Below the pieces are notes generated by a model. That model saw only the letters and a list, made by a program, of their open reading frames with translations, searched no databases and was not told where the DNA came from. From Phoronis australis (taxonomy: Eukaryota > Phoronida > Phoronidae), in NCBI GenBank assembly GCA_002633005.1, contig NMRA01000018.1, positions 1,342,554 to 1,406,553 on the forward strand: a stretch of 64,000 nucleotides of DNA. The letters run 5' to 3'. This document shows, piece after piece, positions 44,901 through 55,173 of this stretch (its first letter is position 1; every line of letters begins with the position of its first letter). Made by a program: the position numbers and the translations under genes.

Positions 44901-46718
44901 ATACCTGCCTTCTATATCGGGACCAATTTGCATCACCTTGCAACCATTTTGACTATTGCCAATTTAGTTTGTCGCCCGTCTTTGTAGCTGGAACACCATT
45001 GAGAGGGTCGTCATGAAAATTGGCAGATGTGTTTGGACAGACAAAAACCACCTGACGTTAATTTTCGGAAAGGTCTAACTACTGCAGTGCTTCCTTGAGT
45101 CATTATTGCACGTGGGACTGTCTCCTAAGCCTGGCCGTGTAGGATTTTTGTGAAATTTGATTTGTGTGCATTTCCCATCAACTTAAGAACAGATGAACGG
45201 AACCAATTACTGCTCTACCTCGCAGTGGAAGTGATTTTTTGCATTTGCCTCCGCATCTTTTGAGTTCTTGATTGACGCTGCAACTTTCAAATAGGTTAGC
45301 GGTGTATTGTGCGTCATGTGGTGTACCTTAATTGTCATTCCTTTTGCAGTGCAGTCATGGACCCATCTCAACGTTTTGCGTTGTTCTTGTTATTGTTTCG
45401 CGTTTGGTTTTTGCATTCGCCTCTGTCAGTCAAACCAGTCTAAGGATCATTATGAAATTTGGCATTTTTTTTTCTTGTGGGAAGTGTATGGCTGACCATG
45501 ATTTTCGGAAAGGTATGACTACTGTGACGCCCTCCAGTGGCAAGTTGGTTTTCACGAAGAACTGCCTCATTCAAATTTCATCACATTTTTGAGGGTGTTA
45601 AGATCATTCTGGTAAGCGATGGTGTACAGAATTCAAATCACCCCATTGTGTTGCTCAGGTGTTGGGACATATCTTTTCAGCAAAGGAACAGAAACTGCAA
45701 TAATGCCCGTTGAGTTGGCCGATTTTTGCCGTTCAGGCCATGAAAATGTTCAATTTTTAATCGCAAATTCAGTTTTTGTGGTCCGAAGTGACTAAAATGG
45801 GTGGAAATATTGCCACTCCAACATGCAGCTGTTATATTTGACATCCATTTCAGTTTCAAAATCCCCCCAAAAAAGCCAGTTGTAAATGTCCAGGTGCTGC
45901 AGTACGTGCCTATAGTAATCCCAACCCGTAAGAAGCATTCATCGTTGCCGGTTACCGAGCAAATGCTATGCAGTGCCTAATGTCTTTGCTTTCGCCTTCA
46001 TATCTATTTAGTTCCTAGATGGATGTTCATGAAATTCGGCAAATAATTTACAATCACGTCGGCCACCGCACCTACCCCGTTCCAAACGGATTTGACCAAC
46101 GTTGCGCCCCAAAGTCGTGCTTTTTATTTGTGTCTGCTCTTTGTTGTTCGCCTCCATATCCTCCAAACTGCTTGCAGAATATTGAAGGTGTGTTCATGCT
46201 GTGCAGATTGTTTTTGGTTTGCTACCTTTGCCTTTTTAGTGGGAATTCTTAAAATCAGAATATCCTTTGTATCTGCGCTGTATGCTCATGCTGGGCGCAT
46301 ATCAACATTCCGTGTTGCTTTAGTGTTATGGAGGAAATAAACTTGATGGTAAACATAGATTGCAAATACATAAAGAGTTGTAATTGACGAAATATTTTTG
46401 TCTTTTAAATGAGAATCGTTATGTTTTTTATCTAGTGAAAACCAGTGAAATATCTTTGAATGTTGTTGAAACACAAAGTTAGAGATGAGTCTAAATGTTT
46501 TCTTTCCAGGTAAGAGAAGTTGCATCGGAGAACCCGTGTTCCGAGAAATTGCCTTTCTTTTCTGTGTTCGGCTGTTGCAAAACTTCTCCTTCAACCTGAC
46601 GGACCAATCTATGAATGATCGTAGTGACATGGCCGAACGAGAACGTCTTGCCATTACAGGCGTCACCAACACACCCGCGGACTTCACCATGATTGTCCAC
46701 TCACGGGACGATGACTAA
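38733..46718 (+). CDS. Cytochrome P450, CYP2 clan (5 coding exons)
   Basis: Haem-thiolate monooxygenase, probably ER-anchored, oxidising small lipophilic substrates with NADPH-P450 reductase. Exons: 38733-38971, 40926-41041, 41707-42016, 44095-44744 and 46510-46718, joined in frame to 507 aa (usual length about 500). Seen in order: membrane anchor about 13-33, hinge LPPGPIGLPIMGYLP (38-52), FAGRP, helix C W130xxxK134, I-helix GDATDTT (303-309), K-helix ExxR E361-R364, PERF (416-419) and haem loop FGVGKRSCIG with ligand C443. It most resembles CYP2-type enzymes (NNPRDFVDLCI, PFGVGKRSCIGEP). The exon 3 donor is an unusual GTTGTT, chosen because only it gives the phase needed by exon 4 and the family spacing. 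The start is the first ATG after an acceptor-like site. Intron 4 holds a dispersed repeat. Substrate cannot be inferred. Confidence 0.93.
40020..40075 (-). repeat. tRNA-like 3' half / SINE fragment, P450 intron 1
   Basis: On the minus strand it reads GGTCCTGGGTTCGAGTCCTG followed by GTCGGGGGC, a canonical B-box with T-arm. No A-box half is present, so it is not a tRNA gene. The adjacent 39940-40000 sequence also occurs near 31025-31095 (ACGTAAGCCAACACTGCG, CCGACTAGAGCGACGTCTTT), supporting a dispersed SINE. Confidence 0.6.
40926..41041 (+). CDS. P450 coding exon 2
   Basis: Acceptor CCGTAATTTTGCAG, donor GTATGC. Encodes TPVIVLNDSAVVNEYAVKNP and FAGRPHSYGFAMMGCNT. Ends one base into a codon. 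Confidence 0.92.
41192..41370. mobile_element. TTGACCTATC MITE, P450 intron 2
   Basis: Starts AGTTGACCTATCCCCTGG and ends CGACAGGTCAATT, inverted termini. The interior shares AACGCAGCATTTTTGA and CACACCTTCGTTTCC-like phrases with the copy at 52703-52866. Confidence 0.65.
41707..42016 (+). CDS. P450 coding exon 3: helices C to F
   Basis: Acceptor CACAATTTCTTCCAG. Encodes ENLFKDTYTPKWKNRKKFAM through DATNDWQVIDFF. The GTTGTT donor at 42017 gives CG|G (Arg222). An earlier GTTATT at 42000 would break the frame with exon 4. Intron retention would stop at TGA 42033-42035. Confidence 0.8.
44095..44744 (+). CDS. P450 coding exon 4: helix F to haem loop
   Basis: Acceptor TTTGGATTTCAG, donor GTAAGG. 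Carries NNPRDFVDLCI, the I-helix GDATDTT, EAFR and FRPERF, and ends at PFGV plus one base. One long exon where vertebrate CYP2 genes have several. Confidence 0.95.
44965..46330 (+). repeat. Degenerate copies of the ~140-bp repeat family, P450 intron 4
   Basis: Phrases such as ATGAAATTTGGCA, GATTTTCGGAAAGGT, CTCCAGTGGCAAGTT and TTTGCATTCGCCTC recur several times at irregular spacing. They resemble the 32.8-34.0 kb array. Nothing coding is seen. Confidence 0.6.
46510..46718 (+). CDS. P450 coding exon 5: haem ligand and C-terminus
   Basis: Acceptor TTTTCTTTCCAG. Encodes GKRSCIGEPVFREIAFLFCV with the thiolate Cys443, then ends TPADFTMIVHSRDDD before TAA. Confidence 0.95.
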
Positions 46719-48073
46719 GCAGGCGCAATGAATTGTGGAAGTCGCCACAACGCAAACCTTTGCAGACGAAATTTTAAAGGAAATTATATCGCCTCCTTGT
46801 AGCTTTTGAGACTTTTGTTATACAATATAGACGTTATTTTTGAAGAGTCACATTCGCTTTTTATGCCCGGCCAGCGTATGTAGGTGTGAGTGTATGCCAC
46901 TTTTCAGTCTCGGATTCATGAGGAGTGGGGTTTTTGCTACATTTCAGCGTTTAGGGAACATCATTGAGGGATTGCAACAAAACATTTACACAAGTATGTG
47001 ACGGCATTGCGTCGCCACCTCTAGATTTTCCGGTCGATGCGACTACATTAGTACCCGGTTGTGAACATTTTGCTCTCGTCATAGGGCTCTCTTCAGTATT
47101 TTTGGGTAAGAGCATCTGGGTGATATCTTACATAACCGTTAAGCGGAGTTCAATCGGAAACTTCAGGCAAATGTATGTGACGGCAGGGCCATAGGAAGTA
47201 GGGGGCGGGCGGGGGGTGACGGCCCCCCAAAAAAAAATTTCGGGCGTCAGGGTTTGACCGTGGCAATCGACATACGCGTGGGGCGGGGACAGTCGAGAAA
47301 AGAAAGAATGCTAAATGTGGATAAGAGAGAAAAATCAAGAGAAACATTTAACGACTCTGTATCAGTGCATGGTTTACCCTTGGGGACCCTGGCCAGGACA
47401 TTGTTGTTGGGGTCTCCGCTTTCGCAGCACAGGTCGTCTAAACGCACTTGAAAACGTGCACGAAATGATTCATGCATTATATTTAGAAAAATCGAGAAAA
47501 TTTGTAAAGCGAAGCTTTTGCAGAGGATTTTAATTTACTTGATTTTTAAATTCAATAAGTCAAAATTTTGCGACTGCAAAACCATATTTTTCTAGCGGCC
47601 CCTCTCTGGCAAAGGATAACGGAAACAACTGTCGCTTTTTTTCGAATTGTGTATCACTTGATGCCCTGACAGAGATCATCAATTGTTGCACATTCCTTGA
47701 TTTTTCAAAATATTGATAATTTCATATTGAGGGGCCCCACCCTTGAAGGAGGCCATTGATGACATTCAAGTGGCCACCCGCTTTATGTTTTTATTGACAA
47801 ATTCTTAAGGGTCCACTCACTGATAGAGGGCCCAATGTTGGACTTGATTACGTCTAGTTTCCTGTTTTTTGTGAAATCGTGGAACTAACTTTCATGAAGA
47901 GGGTCACTTCCTGCACCGTCTTGTGACCATACGACGGTGGAATGAACTGTCGCTCTTTTCAAAGTTTAATGATGTTTAGTCTCATAATTAAGGTGTCCAA
48001 TTTCAGACGGTACCCTCTCTCGGTGGATCAGTTCGGGGAAGCGTCCCTTTGTCCCTCTACACATGTAAATCCG

Positions 48074-48234
48074 GCACCATGGGCTTCGCAGCACTGAAAA
48101 AAGTGTGTGTGTGAGGGGGGTTAAAGTCCCCCTGCCCCCTGTGATGCACTGCCCATAGACCATGGGCGGCCCAGCACTGAAAAAAGGTGGGGGTTATAGC
48201 CTCCCAGTCCCCTTTGGTGCGCCGCCCATGGACA
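48074..48234. mobile_element. Two adjacent small palindromic elements (CCATGGGCGGC family)
   Basis: Each unit runs from ACCATGGGC(GG/TT)C(C/G)CAGCACTGAAAAA through a G-run and C-run to a complementary GCGCCGCCCATGG-type end. The units at about 48074-48159 and 48160-48234 lie head to tail. A third copy lies at 50234-50306. Confidence 0.65.
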
Positions 48235-49878
48235 ATGACAAGTATTCTCGAGCGAAGTTGAGATTCTAAGTTCATAAAAACACCAACATTCGTGCACAGC
48301 ACAGCAGTATCAAGACATTCGATCCAAACAACCAAAAATGTGAAAAAAATACAATAGGATTGACCGCCATCGAATGGGTGGAATTTTGAAGAACGTGAAG
48401 ACCCCTATTTGTTAATTACACAAAAGGATTATTTCCGATGGTTAGTTATAGAATAATTATAAAACGGACAATTGCCGCACAAATAAAAAAGTTCATGTTA
48501 ACTCAACGTTACGTCTTTTGATAAGACATGGTCAGGATATGTACAGTAGGACAACAAGTGTCGACAACCATTCCACATTCGTGTGGTGAAATGAGAGTAA
48601 GAGATAGTCCGTTTTCCTATGGCCAAAAATAATGTAATTGTAATATAATGTTACTGTTTCCCATAGTATCACAAGAATAGTATTTCTTTTGAAAATGGTC
48701 ACTTTGAGTTGTTTGTAAGGAATTCCCACATGTGGAAAACACTGCTGTCGAGGCTATCATTGGGGTGAACGAGTGTACTCAAACACTCCCAAAAATAAAC
48801 AAATATTTCAGTGTTTTTTTTGGGGGGGGTTCAAGTTAAACTCGTGAACTTCGGTAATATGCAAAAATACACCTTACTATGAATGCCCAATCTCCCATTT
48901 TCCCCGGGTTACCCGCAAAAAATCTGCGAGTATGGCTGCGGATATTGCTTATAATATTGATTTCCGTTTTGATTAACTAATTCGCTGGTTTCTGATTTAC
49001 ATGCTTGTGTATCTACGAATACGGACAGGTGAACAGATGATTTTTGGCAATTAGAGGATAATCTTTTAAGAAATCGTGACGATTCAGGGAATTTACCGGT
49101 AGTTGAAGCCTGGATATGGAAAAAAGAATGTATAATCAGATCCCCAAATAGTAAAGTGCACCTGGACGTTTTTGCCTATTTAAAATAACTCTCAAAGACA
49201 TTGATGAAATTTGGACACTTCCCAAAAATTTACTAACAATTCAAATGACAATAAATACATTGCTTTTTGGGTTCGGTACAAGTTTTGTTGTTTAAACTCA
49301 CCAACAGGGGATCAAAAGAGAATTAAGTCATTAAATCAACTTCGGAAGGTAAACGCATTGCTCGTGGATTTGATTGTTGATTTCTGATTTACACGTTTAT
49401 GCCCATCTATGAAAGTGGAATGATTGACGGATGATTTTTTGACAATTAGAAACTAATCTTGTAGAAATGAGAATGCTTCAATGAACTTAGTTGCAAGCAG
49501 ACACCAGGAAAATTCGATCTATCATCAGATTCCCAAATATAAAAGTACGCTAAACGATTTTTGTCTATCTGAAATAAGACTCAAGGAATTTCGGACAACT
49601 CTACAAAGTGTCCCAAAATCCTCTAACATTTCAAATGACAATAAATTGTTTATTGGCTTAGGAACTAGATTACTGGGTTTAAGTTTACAAACCGTAGATC
49701 GAAAAAGACGTTTAAATACTTAAATAAACAAAATCTAACTCATTTGTCATCAACTTCGAAAGATTCTCTTTGCAGTTCTATGATGTTTTTAGTTTCCAGT
49801 AGTATTGAGCAATGAATTTTTGTTCTTCAAAACAGAATCGTTTGTTTGCATTTCCCGTGCATATTACTACACACGCGG

Positions 49879-50121
49879 CATGCGCGCAACCAGCCTAACA
49901 TTTTTGAGGATGTGGACCTTATACTGAAGAAAAGAAAAAACGGAATACGGGGTTCGTTCATGGCTATGAATTATGCATACGCCGAATTTCTGCCTTTTTA
50001 GTTGACTTGTGTGTCATTTTTCTTGGACATTTTGTTTCTTTGAGGCGGACCTTTTTGCCCACTTTTCTAAATGGGGGGGCTCATTGGAGCCCCCTTCGAG
50101 TCCCCTCTGGGGGCGCGCATG
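49879..50121 (-). mobile_element. GCGCGCA-family MITE, reverse orientation
   Basis: Begins CATGCGCGCAACCAG and ends GGGCGCGCATG. Read on the minus strand the right half shows AAAAAGGTCCGCCTC and AACAAAATGTCC, as in the plus-strand copies. No flanking duplication. Confidence 0.65.
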
Positions 50122-50233
50122 CTTCCAACTACAGAGATCGTTTTCAAACCAGAGTATTATCTTCTTGAATTGAACCAGCATAAGCAGCAACTACCAGATT
50201 GTATGCAAATTTAAAGTTTTTCAGAATTGGCAA

Positions 50234-50306
50234 CCATGGGCGGCGCAGCACTGAAAAAGTGGGGGGGGGACTCTAGCCCCAGCCCCCTATGGTGTGCCCC
50301 CCATGA
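50234..50306. mobile_element. Small palindromic element (CCATGGGCGGC family)
   Basis: CCATGGGCGGCGCAGCACTG, AAAAA, a G-run, CTCTAGCCCC and a GTGTGCCCCCCATG end: a roughly 73-bp imperfect palindrome like those at 48 kb. Confidence 0.65.
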
Positions 50307-50429
50307 CAACAGGTATAAAACAAAGTTAATCTTGGTATTCTCTAACATCAGGTCACAAATAATTAAGAAATGCACAATAAGTTTGAAACTATCATTTGTT
50401 CAAAGCTACACAGATAAGACCCGTGTACT

Positions 50430-50634
50430 CATGTGCGCACCCTCGAACGAGCCCCCCCCCCCCNTTTGGCGAAGTGGGCGAAAAGGTCCGCCTATGAGAA
50501 ACAAAAAGTCCGAGAAAATGAGACAAAAGTCCACTAAACAAGCAATTCACAATGGTGCCCCGCTTTTTTGTTACCAAACTGTCCACAAAGTCAGGAATTC
50601 GAGCCCCATATTGAAGGCTGGGTGCGCACGCATG
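50430..50634 (+). mobile_element. GCGCGCA-family MITE abutting a TWNK fragment
   Basis: Begins CATGTGCGCACC and ends GGCTGGGTGCGCACGCATG. Contains one undetermined base in a C-run (50464). Its right end directly meets the duplicated TWNK exon 6 fragment and no target-site duplication is seen. Confidence 0.75.
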
Positions 50635-50913
50635 GGGAGGCAATGAAGCAATTTGCTCAGAAACCTGGCGGACAAAGATGTTTCCTAGTTAGGTAACCAA
50701 TACATTATTCGATTACTTTGTACGAAAGACAGCGCGTGTTTGTGTTATTTTATTGTGTTAGATGGTATTCTAATTGTAACATTTGTCACATAGTCCCCGA
50801 TTCATTAAAAGTGCCCTTCACTAATTGCAAATTGCACGAGGCGGTAGTACAGTTGCGAAATGCAAGTATTCTGATATGAAGTGCCATTATAGTAACTCAG
50901 TATTGACCTTGTT
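50635..50913 (+). pseudogene. Duplicated fragment of TWNK exon 6 and intron 6
   Basis: Aligns with 16776-17047. The first 58 bp match the 3' half of TWNK exon 6 with six substitutions, five synonymous and one Leu-to-Pro, and no indel. The splice donor GTAACC is kept at 50693. About 215 bp of the following intron also match, more loosely (roughly 80%) and with indels. No other TWNK exon occurs nearby, so this piece cannot encode a helicase. It begins at the exact end of a MITE. Confidence 0.9.
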
Positions 50914-52702
50914 TAAATAAACAGATATTGTTTTTTCTTGTGGTGTATATGGGATGGAGAAATAAGTCATAGACCATAGGCGCGTCAAGGGGGTCCGGAC
51001 TTCCCGTTTTCCCCTTGACTTTAGTGATATCAAATCTTTAATTTTCAAATTGTTGAGTTGAAGCCCCCGTTTAAAAAAATCCTGGGTCCGCCAGACAACG
51101 CATGTACTTTAGTCTAGGAATAAACCGAGTAAACACGGATGATTAACATTGTAACAAGACGGATTAAATTGGAAAATAGTTTTATTCTGTATTCAACTAT
51201 TCATTCCTGAAATATCCACAGCAGCCAAGAATAGCACGAATGTTTAATAAATCTTGACTTCATTACACCGTTACAAATATGGCGAGTTGATAATATCTAG
51301 CGCTCAACTCCTAAAACGTATCCTAAGGCTTTAACTTATACTGGGCGCTGCATCGGCGAGTCAAAAAATGGCCAACTTCAAATAGTGAAGCTGTTTAATA
51401 TACCAAACGCAACACCCGTGAACACAGTATAAACATAGAAAACAAAATGTCCACTTTCTGGTTTAGTAAACCAAATAATAACACACCGAGCTCTGGTATT
51501 AGTATAGAAAATAGCATAACTTAAATTTTAATATGAACCCGGCAGTTTTTTTTTAATTATCTCTTCGTTCTTTTTTTAATTATCTTTTCGTTCTTATTTT
51601 GGGGAGAAAATTAGGAATTCCTATTTTGGGATACCCTAATGTTTAAATGAAACATTTCACAGTAATTCCTATTGAGTACCTGATCAGCCATTTGTCCGAA
51701 GTTGGCCAAATTCTCACTCTAGTCTAGGATTCTTTACCAACCTTTTAAATAACTGCTGAACAGACATTAGGTGAACCAAAAAAAAAACCCTAAGACTACG
51801 GGCTGAAACTTTTTTACATTTATGAGCACAAAAATGGTGACAGCTTGTTATAGTGACAATAAGTACAACAAACTTCATGAGACTTAGAGATTTAATTCTA
51901 TAAAAAGCTAAAAAGTATGTGATTGAAGAGTGAAATATCAAATAAGCAGCTGAAGGTGAAATCAACACTGTGGTGTTCAGGGGAGGGATTGTAGACATCT
52001 CCGCCTTGTTGAAGAGGGATCAAATTAGGATTCCACAGGTGCTTTGAGCAATATTTTAGCCTCACAACTTCACCCATTCGATAGCAGCAGGCTTCGTCTA
52101 TGTCTAGCCATGCCAATTGGAACTGAACACTTCAAAAGCCTCAATAACTGCTTTGTCAGAATCTGGTCAAACCCTAATAGCCAGGAAGACGAAATTCACA
52201 AAAATTGAATACAACATATACTATTTTTACCAAGTTTCAAAAACACCTGTTCAAATTTGTTAAGGTTCCAACCTTCTGATATTGCAATTTTTTGGTTCTC
52301 CTGAACTATGCTGAAAACTTACTGTCAACACACATAACATTTATACTAAAACACAAATGAAAACAACAGAATACTGATAAAAATAACACATGGCAAGCCC
52401 GCAACTGGTCAACAACAAAAAATGCCGACCAGACAAAAATGAATACACCAAGCATGCAGGCATTGCTTGGATGATTAAGGGCTGACAACTGGTGAAAATG
52501 ACAAACAGATTTTTGATTAAGTAGGTTTGATTACATGGCACCATACAACAGTTAGTCAACAAAAGTTGTCAACTTCTTTTTCAACCAAAGGTGAAAAGAA
52601 AGTACTTCAGTGCACTAGAAACAGCGCACTAGAACCCATGGTCTGTTTTTAATTTTAACAAACATGTTCATTAATTCAAATCATATAAGGCTGCGTTCTA
52701 CC

Positions 52703-52866
52703 AATTGACCTATCGCCAGGATTTGAATGACGGCTTAACTGACCAATCACAACGCAGCATTCTTGACACACCTTCGTTTCCAAGCCGCCATTTTACCCAC
52801 CTTGTGGGATAAAACTTGTTTGTTTGTCAACATTGCCCAAGGGGCGGAGCTAGCGATAGATCAATT
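52703..52866. mobile_element. TTGACCTATC MITE
   Basis: Starts AATTGACCTATCGCCAGG and ends GCTAGCGATAGATCAATT, an imperfect inverted terminus of about 18 bp. The interior matches the copy at 41192-41370. Confidence 0.7.
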
Positions 52867-54929
52867 CAACTAGCCAACTTTTTGGACAAAAATGTGACAA
52901 TCTCTTCCTTGCCCAAAGTAAAAACATGAACATATACCATGGCATATAATAAAGTAAGATAGCACAATGTTAATTCCAAGTCATTTCTGTTATGACAAAT
53001 TTCACTGAAACTTCCCAACCCCACGATACAGCTATCCTACAGGTATTCCTTGAGTGTAAGCAAACATCACATTATTTGTTTTCAAGTCTTATGGGGACAG
53101 GTTTAGTGTGTGCATTAGTTAGACATCAATTTCATACTTTCTTTGGACGGCTTTTCACATCAAAGACGAACAGTCTGAGAATTCTAAAAAGACCACAAAT
53201 GTAGAATTACCGCTTTTAAAAACACTTTTAGATATACTCTATATTTACTAATAAGATTCGGAAGGAGTCTTTCATAGCCACTAAAACCCAGTGAACAATA
53301 CAAAACTGCCAAGGCCAAAAGATTACATTAATCCCACTGAAGCTTTGTTGGTTACTTAAAAGATGTAAAGTGAAACTTCCTGACTACTCCATTGAAATCT
53401 TGAAGTTCACTCCAGAGAATATATTTGCCAATGAAGCCATGTATGTTAATTGGAGTTTTAAACTTACCAATACCCTACACTCATATGAGTGTGCTATGAA
53501 AGTTACCAACCTATTTTAAATCAATCTCTAACAGCGTTTTGGTATCTGAAAGTCCAATCGATCATTTCGGAGATACCATGTTCGGAAGTAACGGACATAT
53601 TTCTAAATTCACAATTCATGCTAACCTATCACTTACTGACTCTCCAAAAAACTCAAAAAAGTGGTCGTAGTTTTTCAAATTCAGCTTTTCGTTTCTGGTC
53701 CAATAAATTTTTTAATGAAAAATCGTAAGATGCACGATTTTCGATTGCATCGGCTTAGACTTTGGTGTCCCAAATTTTAGAGACCCTCCCAAACTGGAGA
53801 ATGTTTACTGTAATACCCAGCAGCCTTCAAATAGCACAAATTGGGTACAAGATGTCATTGAACACAAGAAACAGCCTCTCTAAGGAAAAGAGATGGCAAA
53901 GCACTACATTCCACAACACATTCACGATTTTGTCAAGCAATATCAAAAGAAGACAGCAGAACTTCATTTGCGCACAACCATTCATAATGAACCTGACTGT
54001 GTGTGCAACATAATGAGGAATGACGGTAAAAACTCTTCAGTTTGGGGCACACAGTATGGTGGACACGTGAAGTTTGTTTCATTTTGTCAAATTTCTCAAC
54101 AAAAATAACATTTCAGGAAAAAATATTTAGCTTTCAGCATGGTTTGTATGGCTATTACAAACAACATTTGGTAAATATTTGAGCATTTGCATGTGCTAAG
54201 CCTCTGAAAAATAGAAATATGGCAATTTTAGCAATTATTTTTGTCGCAAATTGAAGTATGTTACCGTAGTTCATCCAATTTTTAGCAACATGCTAATACG
54301 GCTGTATCTTCAAAAAGAATAGTTCGCCGGCTAACCACCTTCTAGTAAGACTGAACTGATCAGGCTACATGAATTCTAGCTTTTTCGTGAGTTCTTCATG
54401 ACCATGTGCCTCATTAGATAAGGTGAATGAAGGTGAGCTGGTGTGTTTTCATGGTTAAAAAAGTCAATTGATACACAGCGCTAGCACATATGTTGGCCGT
54501 GAAGAGCGTCTATTGTCACAGTGACTTCAAAACCTCCTTGTCATTAATTCGACGGACATAAATTACTATACGTAAACTGAGACAATATCAAACAAGAATA
54601 AATAATAAAAATGGCAGAAAAATGGACGTCAACACATTGCACACAACCCACATTTTGTCCTAATTTGGCAAAAATCTCTTGGTAAATTATGAGACTAAAC
54701 TAATGACTTCTAAGTAAGACTAGCCACTATATAATACTGACGAACTTACTGATTTAATATGACACAATGAAAGCCGTTGATGCAAGATAATTCCTGTGAA
54801 ACAGTTTACAGTTCACCTGTCAAATACTGAAAAAGTTCAGCAGTGTAGCACAATCAGGATAGAATATAAAACCAAAACATGGATAATTAAAAAACTATTC
54901 AGCTACTATGCTACCATATATCTTTAGGG

Positions 54930-55173
54930 TCAATTTGTTTCATAAAACTGTGATTCGTTAATCCAGGCGTAGGTTTTTATGGGCTTCACCGCAGAAATGA
55001 CATCGATGTCGCCGTATTTGGGTGGATTGGCCCAGGGGTCGTAACCCAATCGGCTGAGCATAGGTGCCACGGTGTCCATATTGTTCATGACATCGTCGGG
55101 CACGTGACCCACCCACCTGGTCAACGCACCATAGTACACCGCCTGCATAACTTGATCACTAGATCTTTCAAGT
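54930..55173 (-). CDS. TPST: TPST coding exon 2: C-terminal part
   Basis: Acceptor CTATTGTTGCAG on the minus strand. Begins A|CTT GAA and encodes [20 protein letters not shown] through [13 protein letters not shown], ending SQFYETN before the stop at 54930. Confidence 0.94.

Larger units (their letters stand above)
46719..54929. other. Intergenic region between the P450 and TPST, MITE-rich
   Basis: No host gene is recognised. It holds small palindromic elements (48074-48234, 50234-50306), a diverged direct duplication (about 48963-49310 and 49370-49700), two GCGCGCA MITEs, the TWNK exon 6 fragment, and a TTGACCTATC MITE. An open plus-strand frame at 53893-54108 has no recognisable family or splice support. 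Confidence 0.6.

Noticed and set aside
53893-54108. 72-codon plus-strand ORF starting MAKHYIPQH
   Set aside because: It looks moderately protein-like but has no recognised family, no splice support and no neighbouring exon.
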